Shown piece by piece: positions 35,643-48,900 of a stretch of 64,000 nt of DNA. Source of the stretch: Pisolithus tinctorius (lineage: Eukaryota > Basidiomycota > Agaricomycetes > Boletales > Pisolithaceae). Below the pieces are notes generated by a model. The model was not told where the DNA came from, made no database searches, and was given only the letters and a program-made list of their open reading frames with translations. A program made the position numbers and the translations under genes. Numbering within the stretch: position 1 is the first letter of the stretch; each line of letters opens with the position of its first letter. The stretch is taken from the NCBI GenBank assembly GCA_024663395.1, contig JANFAH010000037.1:496001-560000 (forward strand), in the 5' to 3' direction.

Positions 35643-37860
35643 GTGGGTAGTCGGAAGTCAGAGTGGAAGTTTACATGTCGCACATGCTTAAGCTTGAAGC
35701 CTCTTGCAGAATACAGGTTTGTGTCTTGTAAGTATGATACTGCCGTGCTGTGGCGAATATTAGCATCTGGGAAATGGCTACGCGACGCGACTGTTAACAG
35801 CTCCTTTGCACTTGAGCGAGCCCAGATCGCATTGGCCGAGCGCGAAAGGAGTCTTACGACAAGTCACTTCCAAACGGAGGTGCAGATGATAGGAGATATG
35901 CGCTTGAAACGGGATTTACAAATTACTACCGCGGACACAAAACCTGCATCACGTGACAGATGGGAGTACGCGAATATTAAAGCCAGGGGCCCTCGCTGCA
36001 CCCACCCACCGTTGTGTACTACCACGTCTCAAAACGTTCTTCAATCTCTTATTATGACTATACAAACCGATTTCTACCAAGTATCAGGCTTCCGGGCCCA
36101 TTCGAATGGATGGTATGTGGGCGTGCTGTTCGATTCTACTTCTGTATATGTATCTACGAGTTCCAGGTTTAAACAATACGACGACAAACCCATGATCCGT
36201 GCGCTCGCGTCTGAACGCTCCAAAGATTTTAGACCTGGAGGTTCGGATGCGCCCCTTGAACTAGTCTTAGGTATGATCGGTGGGACGCCGTTTCATCGAA
36301 CGCTGTTCTGATTCGCCCAAGGCATATTGCCTTCCGGCGCCTCCTATGTCCTGCTTTCCACGGAGCAAATGCATTCGTTTACCCAAAAACACAGGCTGAG
36401 CATACCGAGGAGGCCCTGGCGATCATCCGATTTCCTCTCGTTGTCTCCCGTCTATTTCCGTACGGAAGCAGAGTTGTCGTCGAAGCTGGCCACGTACAAA
36501 CAAAGACCGAGAAACAAGAATCGGCGGGAGACAGAGGAACCCAAAGACAATAGCCAAGCCAATCGCGGCTACGTCGCTGGGCCGATCTCGGTGCACTACC
36601 GTGCTTATGTCGAGCAACAGCGGTATGATAAATTACATTTGCAATTAGATCGTGTTCGGTGGTTACATTATTTTTTCTGTAGCATGCTTTACCACCTCTT
36701 GGCCAAACTGATTATGCCAGAGAAGTTCGCTCTATCACCACCAACTTGGTTGGCAGGTGTGCGAGTTATCTCGATTGTCTTCGTGCAATGGTCTGTCGAC
36801 AAACGGCGCAGAGACGAGCGTTTGCAGAATCCGAACTTGATTGAGGTGGGTATCACGGATGCCCATTTCCCCAGTTTCTTTGATACTCTTACGGGGACCA
36901 CGCTGCATCTCAAATTGAAACAAGCAGCAAAGAATCCGCACTCCAAGGTAACGTAAACTAGCCTCGTTTATCTTCACGGGCATCCGCTTAACGTGAATCG
37001 CAGTTGCCAAATCATTCGAAAGTAGAGGAGATTACCAAACCTGAATTACCTCAGAGATTGTGCACTCTGTTCAACCACGATGCGCAGAAGAGCGGAATGC
37101 CGTTGATCGTGCTGTGTCATGATGAAGAAATGACTCGAAGCATTTTGGGTCGTGCTGGCATTGATATTGATTCCTTTGAGTCAGGCCTGTCCGGTTTACT
37201 TCCTCTCAATCCCACTGGGGACAAGGTGTGTCCATAAAACGCCATTTACATTTTTCCGCGTGTGTCAGCATCTTATAAAACCTTCGTCAAGATGCAGCGT
37301 CATTCCCGCTCGTGTTCGCCTCAGAGAGGGCCTGGATCAGCCTATCGTCAGGATTACTCTCGTCCAACGGAATCCCAAGATTGGGGAGTACAGTCCAGCC
37401 TCCGTCATGGCACACTCAAACACCCCACTGCATACGTTGTTGACATACAAAAAATGTTCTATGCTTTGATGGAGTCAAAATCGCCTGAAACACCACCGGA
37501 GACCGCGAAACTTTTACGCATTCAAACTGATACTCGCACGTGTGGTGGTGACGACAGCCTGTAAGTTCTTCCTCCCAGGATTGAAGGAAAATTATCATCA
37601 AGGATTGTAGCTTGCAACTTCGGATGTGGAAATCCATGGCTGAGGGTGCTGCCATCGACGAACAACGCAGCCATCGTGCAGAAAGTGAAGCCCCCTGTGC
37701 GGAACTATTGCCTGGACCAGCTCCGAAGCAAGAAGCCCGAAACGATAACCACGACGACGAGGACCCTAATGATTTCGGCGAATGTGATCCGAACGACTTG
37801 GAATCAGCACCGCCCACCCTCGCTCGTGCGATAGATGACTTTTCAGATGATGATTGGTAA
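35643..37860 (+). CDS. Gfd2/YDR514C-like RNase H-fold protein
   Basis: Member of a fungal family with a DEDD-exonuclease-like (RNase H) fold; its molecular role is unknown. Exons: 35643-36270, 36322-36947, 37004-37225, 37292-37560, 37611-37860, joining in phase to about 664 codons. An N-terminal Cys pair (CRTC) is present. The fold spans exons 2-5: VISIVFVQWS (first strand), MPLIVLCHDE (third motif), AYVVDIQKMFYALM and a GDDS-LQLRMW segment, followed by a very acidic tail ending FSDDDW. The usual catalytic acid in strand one appears replaced (VFVQW), so activity is doubtful. An in-frame TGA at 36309 lies inside a 51-nt intron (GTATGA to CCAAG). The first exon has no ATG, so the true start is upstream and unresolved. 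Confidence 0.65.
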
Positions 37861-38816
37861 GGGACGAGAGTATTGTGGTGTACGTTAACTATGGATTCCT
37901 GGACGCCGTTAGGCCCAGGTCTGTAAACTCTGTCGTCTACGATCATACCGGACTGTTAACTCCGGTCACGTGCCGGGGGCTTGGGGGAAATTGGAATGTT
38001 GGGGTTTATTCGTCACGCCTCGGAACGTCGTGCAAACTACTTGCAGGCATATTTTGCAATGTGTCATGGACAGTGGCATGTGTCACTTGTGTATAGACAT
38101 CGCTGGTGTCAGCGATGATGTTGCTACGAGTTACGAGTTTATACGACGCGAGTATATGTGGGGTCCGTGTACCCTAGAGGACCATTGTTGGTCATTGTCC
38201 TTCATTATTGCATGTGCTTCGACAGCTGAAAACTGCGCAGCATGGATGATGCCTTGCACCAGTGCTGCCACCAGCTATTCCATTTGAGAGAAGTCTCGCA
38301 GATGTCAGAGCTATTCAGAGGGGTGAAATGCAGGCACGACGACAACACACAGCAACAGGGAGACAAGGAGAGCAATATAGTTATCCACCAACCTGACTCC
38401 TTGTATTGCGCATACCCTAGCCTCACTCTGCATCACCGTGCCATGGCTAGTACTGCGAGCCTGCATCAGCGCACGTTCTCTGCCAGCTGCGTCCAGGCAC
38501 TCCTGAAATACAGGTCGTGCGGGTTTCGCTTCATCTCCTGTCTGCGTACACTTGTAAAAATTCAGATATTTGACAATCATCCAATAGCATAGAGTACGGA
38601 CCTATATAACCCACCCCGCCGGACTAACAGACAATATCTACGTACACTTGTACAAATTCAGATAGTTGAACATAAGGCGCTTCCTCCTGTGGCGTCCAGG
38701 GGCGCCCGGAGGGCTTTGTATGTACATTTGGTGACCGATCTTTGGTATCGGACGTATATCATGGTCAGTCCCCCGTCTTTGAAAGAACATCTTGACAAGC
38801 GCAAGGAACTATCCCC
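37861..38816. other. Intergenic stretch with a 29-bp direct repeat
   Basis: Two copies of a 29-bp sequence starting CGTACACTTGTA and ending TTGA lie at 38545-38573 and 38641-38669 with two mismatches. No gene is recognised, only short overlapping frames on both strands. The stretch separates two genes that point towards each other. Confidence 0.5.
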
Positions 38817-41306
38817 TCAGAACATGGGGCTTCTAAACACTTCTTCGTGCCCGAGCAGGGACGCCTTGGCACCGCTGGCGTCAAATCCGCGGCCCTCCTC
38901 AGCGACGATAGCACCCGTACGCTGGTCCAGGTGAAACTTCAAGCCACTAAGTGTGGACCGCATTCGGGATTCGTCGTCGTAAGGCAGCAGCAGCTCGCCG
39001 AAACCAGATCGCGATGTTAGCGAAACGATGGATGCGATCGAGCCCGGGGGACTCGTCAGCCAGAGTTTACGGCGCGACCTTGCATGTAGCAAGTGGACGA
39101 TCAGTCCAGCTATGCCAATCAAGAACATGAGCGAACTAAGTAGGTGTGCAGGTAGGGCTCTGTATGAGGAGGATGCGTGAGCACGTGAACGTAGCTAAGG
39201 CAGAAGACGGGACGCACTCTACAAACAACCTCGGGGCGTCCGTTATTAACAGTGCTGGAATCGTTGTGTTGGTCTGGCCGAAGTAATTAGCTTGCGCGGC
39301 CACCGCGAGGTGTTGCGTCTTGTCAAGTGCATCAGCTACCGAGGTTCTAGCTAGAACAGAAAACTAAGCTCACGTAGATCTTCGACGTTGCGTTAAGCCA
39401 CCCGTAAGGGTCATCGAACACCGATTGGATACCGTTGGGCTGCTGTGACGCATATCTGTATACGGTTCCTGGCAAGCCGGAGTTGATAGCGATAGCTCTT
39501 GCCGCGACGTAGATATTACTGGATTCGTCAAACATAACCCTGTTCAAAGACCATTAACAAACGGTGACTGGGGGTGGCGTGAAAGACGTCGCCTACCCGT
39601 TGAAGATTTGGCCATTCAGCGGATCTCCCGTGACATTGTTTGATTCCGTGAAGTCCTGCAATATCGTACAGTCACCCAACGCGCCATTACCCAGGTTCAT
39701 AGATGTCGACATAGTGAAGACTCTCATTGAGGGCTGACAAAAGATGGCCGAAACTTGTGGGTCGTTGGTAGCAGACGTATCTTGCAAGTAATACCAAAAG
39801 ACAACGGGTTGAAATGAAATTTCCTGACCGGCGGGTGCACAGCTGCTAGCATTGATGACACTATACTGCTGGCTCCCGTCCGCAGTTCCGAAGGAGAAGC
39901 TAGCAAAGCACGCGTTGGGGAAGGCGGCTTGAGCGGAGTAGCTGTCGCCCGAAGAGGTTAAGTTTAGTGACTCAGGATTGTTGCAGTTGACCTCTGTCTG
40001 TAGACCAGTCGTGTTCACTGCAAGCGTCCCGCTGGGAGATACGCCGGATGCTGGCTGGAACGTAAAATGTTGGCAAACAAAGTATATCGATAGGATCGGG
40101 GAAACACTCACTTCAAAAAGGGCCGCAGTCCATTCCTCGTAGACATAGGGAGGATCACCGAGGTTACCATAAACTGGTGTATCTTAACTCCGTACGGACC
40201 CTTCGAGCGACATGGGCTCACCTGCTGCGTCAGCATACTGGATAGTAGTGTGTTAGTGCATATTCGGTTTCTAATTTGCAACGCTCACCCCTGCAGACGC
40301 TAAATATGCATCCAGCTGGGTGACATCAGGGGAGAGTGCTACTGCTCTCGTGCTAATCGCCGTAGACACTAGATAGGGCACCTATAAATAAAACGTTCCC
40401 TTGCATTCAAAACACAACTGACCCACGGAGTGGGGCACCTGTTGGACCTCCAAGAGCGAACCTGCAAGGGGTTGCAGCAGAATAACGATGAGTGTTGTAA
40501 CTGTTGAGATGTAAACGAGATAGTGTTTGTATTTGAACGAGTAAAAAAGCACGGCTATTTGGCTACCAGTAGACGTCAGCAGGGCACGTCAATGAATGGA
40601 ATGTGCATACTTGAGCGCGATCTAAGGGAGATGAGATGTCAGCGTTCTCCACCATTCTGAATGAGGTACTCTTACATAATCTAAGAGGATGCTACGCGAA
40701 GCAGGTGCACTGCCCTCGGCAAGAGTTATATACGGCTAGTGATGTGTGAGCAGAACTTGCCGATAGTATCTTTAACAATACGAGTTACCTGATACCAGCG
40801 GAGCATCCAGTCGGCGATGGACCAAAAGTATGCGAGGGGAACGACTAGCAATGTCGGGAAGAATGACTGAAAACGTGCTGAACATAGAGAATCACTATGC
40901 GAATGCTGGTGGAGGGTACTGTACCGTCAAGAATTGCGTGGAGGCGAAACTGAAGACGTTCTTCTCAGGGACATGAAATCCTGAAAACATGTACTGTGAA
41001 AATTTGGCGTTGTGCACCATCTGAGGTCGAACGGACCATTCTGGGTGCGAGATATATGGAGGGCGACTTCAATAGCGATTCCTAACCCGATCATGCATGC
41101 CACCACCAGAGTGATGACCCATGTTCTGATGATGAAGGGTTCCTGAGTCACGATGCTACGTTGGACTCCAACGGTTCACTGGCGACATATTTGCTCACAT
41201 AACGCGGGGGTCTCTGGGACAGGATTCCCGGTGAGGGTATCTCGTGTATTGTGGAGTTCCGGAATCGGGGACGTCGTGGTGCTGCCTCGTTGGCGCTGTC
41301 GTTCAT
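38817..41306 (-). CDS. Large multi-pass membrane protein (fungal DUF3433-like family)
   Basis: Minus-strand gene with many small exons. Exon 1 (41199-41306) encodes 36 residues ending SQRPPRY; the 56-nt intron 41143-41198 then leads in phase to EPFIIRTWVITLVVA, the first membrane helix. Later exons include 40925-40980 (FHVPEKNVFSF), 40799-40866 (FFPTLLVVPLAYFW), 40676-40735 and a large luminal or extracellular domain about 39593-40083 rich in Asn-x-Ser/Thr sites. Another exon covers 39370-39545 (VMFDESSNIYVAARA), and the last carries a helix (FLIGIAGLIVHLL) and a cytosolic tail with SPPGSIASIVSLTSRSGFG. Family assignment is from memory of similar agaricomycete proteins and is moderate. An ATG at 41348 is an alternative start. 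Function unknown. Confidence 0.7.
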
Positions 41307-41348
41307 GGCGAGGGTATAGAGACGTACCAAAGGGTGAGTGGGTGCCAA

Positions 41349-41998
41349 TCGAGGTGGGGGCGCCGGTACCCACTAAACTTAAGTACCAACCGCTACATGG
41401 TTCAGCGCTCAGTTATCTGCAGGGCTTGCGCCCCCTGTCAGATCATTGGGCTATGTGTGCCAAGGCAAGTGACTATTCTGTTGTGGGATTAATACCTCAC
41501 GGTAAACATGAAGTTCCCCACCAATCAGATTACTCTCGACTAAAGGAGCAGGACGCGTTCATTTACCTCACACAGGCTGTGTCCTTGGGTTGCCGTGATC
41601 CACATCGCAGCCCGTACGAGACCCGGAGGTTGATAACGGATTCACGGCTTGTCGATATTTTACTCCCGCTCGCTTCCAGGCGCCTCGAGGCAGAGGTTGC
41701 ATAAACACATGAGTTTGGTGCCACACTGGTTTCTGTCGCCGCTTGAAAACTAAGCGGACAACCCTTGACCCGACTTGTCTGTCCTCGTTTTTGACCACCT
41801 TCGTGTCCAAACGTCCATCACTGTAACGACTTCTCTTTTTTGTTTTCTAATCCCCAGCGTACGTGTCTTGCTAGTCGTTCACTACTGTTGTCGCGTCGAG
41901 ATACGTGTACAGGGCGTGCGGCGCGACTCGCTCGCGTTTTCCCTTTCAGACTTATTTCCGCCGTTCGCGTTCAACACATACTGATTCTCCTCTTCAGC
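41349..41998. other. Intergenic region and beta-tubulin promoter
   Basis: Lies between the divergent membrane-protein and beta-tubulin genes. A 183-codon plus frame (41153-41704) overlaps the neighbouring gene's first exon and has no family signature, so I treat it as chance. The 150 bases before the tubulin ATG are rich in C and T, as is common in strongly expressed fungal genes. Confidence 0.55.
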
Positions 41999-43783
<1,785 letters not shown>

Positions 43784-44329
43784 ACACTAAAAGCACCGAT
43801 GTGCCTCATCATTGATTTTTCTTTCCCGACGAAAACTTTAGGTATTCATTATATTGGTGTTTTCGTGTCCAATGCCTCGACTGTCTTTTAATTCACGCCC
43901 TTCAACGTTACCCTAGCTAGCAGATATCACGCGTTTTTTCTTTCATTCTCTACTACCACAAGGGATGAACTACAATCGGAAACTGAAGTATATACCCGAC
44001 AAATCCCGTGTGATTTTCAACACGCAACAACAGAACGTTTCCAGTACTGTCCAGTATCGCTTTGCTCCGCAGGCAATCCTCCAGGAGCAGATGCTACGCG
44101 TATGATATCATCACACTGGTGCGTGGATGCCAGCTTCAGATCCGCTGCATTCTACTGGTGTGGTCCGATCTTCGCAGTAATGAGTGGGGCCTGGATAAAC
44201 GCGTCAGAGTGCGACGTCATTGGCGATACGATGGTATAAAGTAGACTCGCATCAGCCGCTGCACTTAGAACTCGAGCTATTAGGTCGCCGGTTGTGGGAA
44301 GATACCTTGGAGGCTGCGTTTGAAACGCG
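43784..44329. other. Beta-tubulin 3' flank and promoter of the small peptide gene
   Basis: About 550 bases. The first part should be the tubulin 3' untranslated region. No other gene is seen. Confidence 0.55.
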
Positions 44330-44624
44330 ATGGGGTACGTTATATTGAATCATACAGTGTGTACGGCTCACAACCCTGCGTAGGATCATCATCTCATGTA
44401 TTACGGGCATATTTGCCTGCATAGCAGATGCTGTCATGACGGTCATCAGCGCTATAGCAGGTTGCCTCGAATGTATCGTCGCTGGTCAGCAACCAAGTTC
44501 GTTTTCAATGCACCTACACAAATCTCACACTTGCTTCGCGAACCCTTTTTTGTTGGCCTCAGCTATAGCAAATTTCTTCACTGGCCTGGCCAATTGTATC
44601 ACAGGGTGTTTGTGCTGTGGGTGA
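44330..44624 (+). CDS. Small Cys-rich hydrophobic protein (55 aa, three exons)
   Basis: This is hidden by splicing. Exon 1 is only ATGGG (44330-44334), exon 2 is 44384-44484 and exon 3 is 44563-44624. Introns are GTACGT to CGTAG and GTCAGC to CTCAG, and both junctions keep frame. The product begins MGIIISCITGIF and ends NCITGCLCCG. It is almost entirely Ile/Ala/Gly/Cys, with Cys at 7, 14, 29, 32, 47, 51, 53 and 54 and few charges (Asp17, Glu31). The start fits the MGxxxS/C pattern for N-myristoylation, and the Cys residues could be palmitoylated. Similar short ISCI-x-GI-type peptides are, from memory, common unannotated proteins in agaricomycetes. A peripheral or integral membrane peptide is inferred; function unknown. 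Confidence 0.75.
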
Positions 44625-44913
44625 GCGGATTTTATATATAGACTGTCGACCGTTATCGGTCAGTTTGGTCAGGCGGAGGATTGATCCGAGTGCAGGAATG
44701 TTTGAAAGGGGGCTCCGGGATGTGAAGATGGGTTATTCCGGGGCCCGATAAAATCCTACAACTCAGAATGTGATAGACATCCTTTCCAAGCACACAAATT
44801 TTTTGGAATTATCTGCAGTGTATCTGATCGCAGTAGTCATACTTCGCATCGCAAAGTACCTCAACTCGAGATCAAATCATGATACTGTATTTGAGTACCG
44901 TAACTGGCCTGGG

Positions 44914-44950
44914 ACTGATTCGTACCTAGTACCCTCGGGTACGAATCAGT
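44914..44950. repeat. Perfect 13-bp inverted repeat with 11-nt loop
   Basis: ACTGATTCGTACC at 44914-44926 is the reverse complement of GGTACGAATCAGT at 44938-44950. It could form a hairpin in DNA or RNA, or be a protein-binding palindrome. It does not have a U run after it, so it is not a simple terminator. Confidence 0.85.
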
Positions 44951-45799
44951 GGGCCTAAGAATTGACCACAACTTGGAATGCCTTTGTACCATGTGTGACG
45001 CTGCGGAGATTTCCTTCTCACTTCCTGGGTTTGGCCGACGGCACCTACTTAGGCACAAACAAGAATTTCTGGACAGAACATCGTCACATTCCCTGGCGAC
45101 CGTAAAAATAGCCAAACCTTTCACTGGGATACTGCTCCTCAACCCAAGAGGAGAGAACGTATTTACAAAAGTTAAGGAAGGCCACTGCGTTTATGGCGAT
45201 TGACGTCATCCAGCGCGAAAACGAAAACCTCCCGCATCCGTACGGTGATCAGTACGATCACACTCGTTCGCTGAGTCTGTACGGCGTACATAGGACTTGT
45301 GAGGACTTTGTTACCTCCGCGGCGTTGGCGGTATCGGATATCGGGCGCCAACAGTTGGTCCTGACTTATCTGAAAGATGTACATCCTTAGCGACAAATCG
45401 TGGATGTGTAGCTTTGACTCAAAGGCTCAAATCCTCGATTTCTCGGCAAGTACGTATGGCAAGTGTACTCGGGGCACTGGCAGTCTGGCCGAATTGGTTC
45501 GGCGACAACCAGATGAGTGTGAACAATTAATCCGTGGCGGATCGAACACGGGACATATGTACCTTGAGAGGTACGCTGGTTTCACGTTTGAAACGGCGAC
45601 AAGAGCCTGTGTGTTGCCAGAGGGTACCTAAGGGTACTGTCTTCGAGCCTGGGCATAGGCACAGGCTTCTCGAATAGGTATAGTTCGGTTGCTTCAACAT
45701 GACAAGCCATCTCTGTTCAGACGCTGCCCAGGAACGGTAGTCTCACATGTCCGATCCGTTGTCGGATGTGTGTTTCCGATGCCGCGAAGAAGTTGTGAT

Positions 45800-45805
45800 C
45801 ACGTG
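45800..45805. promoter_or_regulatory. CACGTG box upstream of URA2
   Basis: Sits in the palindromic context TGATCACGTGGTCA, 167 bases before the URA2 start. Closely similar CACGTGA sites precede NC2-alpha (55910) and the Dap1/DnaJ pair (59167). It is a candidate site for a bHLH factor (Cbf1/USF type). Confidence 0.45.
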
Positions 45806-45971
45806 GTCATACACGTCGACCAAGAGTAGACAAACAACCACAAACAAGATTGATCTATTTTCTCAGTTTTGCGATTGATATTCCTCTCTTCTTTCCTCTT
45901 CACCAAAACCTTGCCCAGTTTTTAGTGAAGAGAAAAGAAGACAGACCGACTTGCTAATTAAAAAGGATTTA

Positions 45972-48900
45972 ATGTCTACTTTTCGACCGCCTTTATCGCG
46001 TTCCGGCAGCAGTCTTGGCCGCGTCACTGGCCAACCTGCGCCTCCCGTTACCTTCGCGCCTTTGCAGTCCGGGGATTCTTCCCAAGATGCAGTGTTGGAA
46101 ATGAACGATGGTACCGCATATCGCGGTATCAGTTTCGGCGCGGAAGGGGTAAGCGTTGCTGGAGAATGCGTTTTCCAAACCGGTCAGTCCGTCTCTACCT
46201 CAGAAAACACTATCGTTGTCGATATTTGCCCATCTAGGTATGGTCGGGTACACAGAGTCCTTGACCGATCCCTCTTACGAGGGCCAAATACTCGTCTTAA
46301 CATATCCTCTCATTGGAAATTACGGTGTTCCTCAGCGCCCCGCATCTTCAGATGAACTTTCATCCGAATTTGAATCGTCACGAATCCATATCACGGCGCT
46401 GGTTGTCGGTTCTTATACGGACGATTACAGCCATTTTTTGGCACATTCTTCTCTTGGGGCTTGGCTGAAGGAGAATAATGTGCCCGCCATATACGGTGTT
46501 GACACTCGTGCCCTCACCAAAAAGATTCGCGAGCAAGGCTCCATGTTAGCAAAAGTATTAGCACGTAAGCCAGAGGCTCCCCGAGGACGTTTACCATATC
46601 TTCTGCCAGAATCTCTGTCTCTGCCTGCGTCTCGCGCATCGTCCCCACCTTCATCCTGGCGCGACGAATACATTGACATCCCTTTCCGCGATCCAAATCA
46701 GTATGACCTAGTAGCTGCGGTGTCAATCAGACGTCCGCGAGTGTATACACCGACCGGGGAGCCGCGCAAACACCCCTCTGGGCGTCTACTTCGTGTGCTA
46801 GCGGTGGACGTCGGGATGAAGTACAATCAAATCAGATGCATCACTGCCCGTGGGGTAGAATTAAAAGTCGTTCCATGGGATCACGATTTTCTGAACGACG
46901 CTGAGCCGTATGACGGGCTTTTCATTTCCAATGGTCCTGGTGACCCAACTAGGCTCACCGTAACCGTCGAGAGACTCAAGAAAGCCCTGGAAAAAGCAGA
47001 TCGCCCTGTCTTTGGAATCTGTCTCGGGCATCAGCTGCTTGCTCTCGCAGCTGGAGCGAAAACCTCAAAAATGAAGTATGGTAACCGTGGCCATAACATA
47101 CCTTGCACAGATGCCTTGTCTGGCAGATGCTACATCACCAGTCAAAATCACGGCTATCAGGTCGATGCTGAAACTCTACCATTCGGTTGGAAAGAGCTAT
47201 TCCGAAATGCGAACGATGGCAGCAACGAAGGCATATACTGCGAAACGAAGCCATTTTTCTCCGTACAGTTCCATCCCGAGTCAACACCTGGGCCTCGCGA
47301 TACCGAGTTCCTTTTTGACGCTTTCATCCAGAACATCGTCGATTGTATCGCGACGAACACGTTGTCACCGATATCTCTTCCAGGGGGACGAAAAGAAGAC
47401 AACGATAGGCTATCACCTCGTATCAACGTTCAGAAAGTGCTTATCTTGGGATCTGGAGGGCTTTCCATTGGCCAAGCTGGTGAATTCGACTATTCAGGTT
47501 CTCAAGCCATCAAAGCGCTAAAGGAGGAAGGTATATACACCATCCTCCTCAATCCGAATATTGCGACTATCGCAACCTCCAAGGGCCTTGCCGACAAGGT
47601 GTATTTCTTGCCTGTTACGCCTGACTTCGTGCGCAAGATTATCAAGTACGAGAAACCTGACGGAATTTATGTCACGTTCGGTGGTCAGACGGCTCTCAAC
47701 GTCGGCATAAAGCTCAAGGATGAGTTCGCTGGGCTCGGCGTGAAGGTGCTCGGGACTCCGATTGAAACCATCATCACGACGGAAGATCGGCAGCTGTTCG
47801 CGAGAGCGATGGAGAATATTGGCGAGCGCTGTGCGCAGTCGAGCACCGCGACTACGACAGAAGAAGCAATTGCTGCAGCTCGTGAAATCGGGTTCCCGGT
47901 CATAGTACGCGCTGCTTATGCGCTAGGTGGTTTGGGCTCTGGCTTCGCGCAGGACGAAGATCAGTTACGTGCCTTATGCAGCAAAGCGTTTGCAACGAGT
48001 CCCCAAGTGCTGGTCGAGAAAAGTATGAAAGGGTGGAAGGAGATCGAGTATGAAGTCGTTCGTGATTGTCGGGATAACTGCATCACGGTTTGCAATATGG
48101 AGGTAAGTTCCAGCCTACGTGCCGTGAGCGCGCGGACGTCACTGATGGGTGGATAGAACTTCGATCCTCTCGGTATTCATACGGGTGATTCCATTGTAGT
48201 CGCACCCTCTCAAACCCTTTCGGATGCTGATTATAACATGCTACGAACGACTGCAATCAATGTAATCAGGCATCTGGGCGTAATAGGCGAATGCAATATT
48301 CAATATGCCCTGAATCCATTCTCGAAGGAGTACTGCATCATCGAGGTCCGTAACTGCACTTTGGGCAACGTCAAACTTATGTGTGTTTAGGTCAACGCGC
48401 GTCTGTCGAGATCGTCTGCGTTGGCTTCGAAAGCGACTGGCTACCCTCTAGCATTCATCGCTGCGAAACTAGGTTTAGGCGTGCCTCTCAATGAGATCAA
48501 AAATACTGTAACCAAAGTAACGAGCGCATGCTTTGAACCCAGTCTGGATTATGTCGTCGTCAAGATCCCGCGATGGGATCTTAAGAAGTTCAATCGAGTT
48601 AGCCGACTGTTGAGCAGTAGCATGAAGAGTGTTGGTGAAGTCATGAGTATCGGTAGAACCTTCGAGGAAACTATCCAGAAAGCCATTCGTGCCATTGATG
48701 ACCAGTTCCTCGGCTTTGCCAAGGTATGAAGACGTTTGTAACTCCGGGCATCTCACATCGAACTTTTTTCTCAGAATGACTATGTGGAGGACATCGACGA
48801 GGAGCTCTGCAACCCGACGGACAAGCGAATTTTCGCAATATCCACGGCCTTCCATTTGGGATATTCTGTTGAAAAGATATGGCAGATGTCCAATATTGAC

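Larger units (their letters stand above)
44625..45971. other. Intergenic region before URA2
   Basis: Contains an inverted repeat (44914-44950) and two modest plus-strand frames (45193-45390 and 45377-45631) with no recognisable family. The last 120 bases are rich in C and T and form the URA2 leader. A CACGTG box lies at 45800-45805. Confidence 0.5.

Noticed and set aside
36309..36311. In-frame TGA read as a pseudogene-making stop in the Gfd2-like gene
   Set aside because: It lies inside a 51-nt segment with intron donor, branch point and acceptor whose removal keeps frame.
41153..41704. 183-codon plus ORF before beta-tubulin
   Set aside because: It overlaps the first exon and intron of the well-supported minus-strand membrane-protein gene and lacks any family signature.
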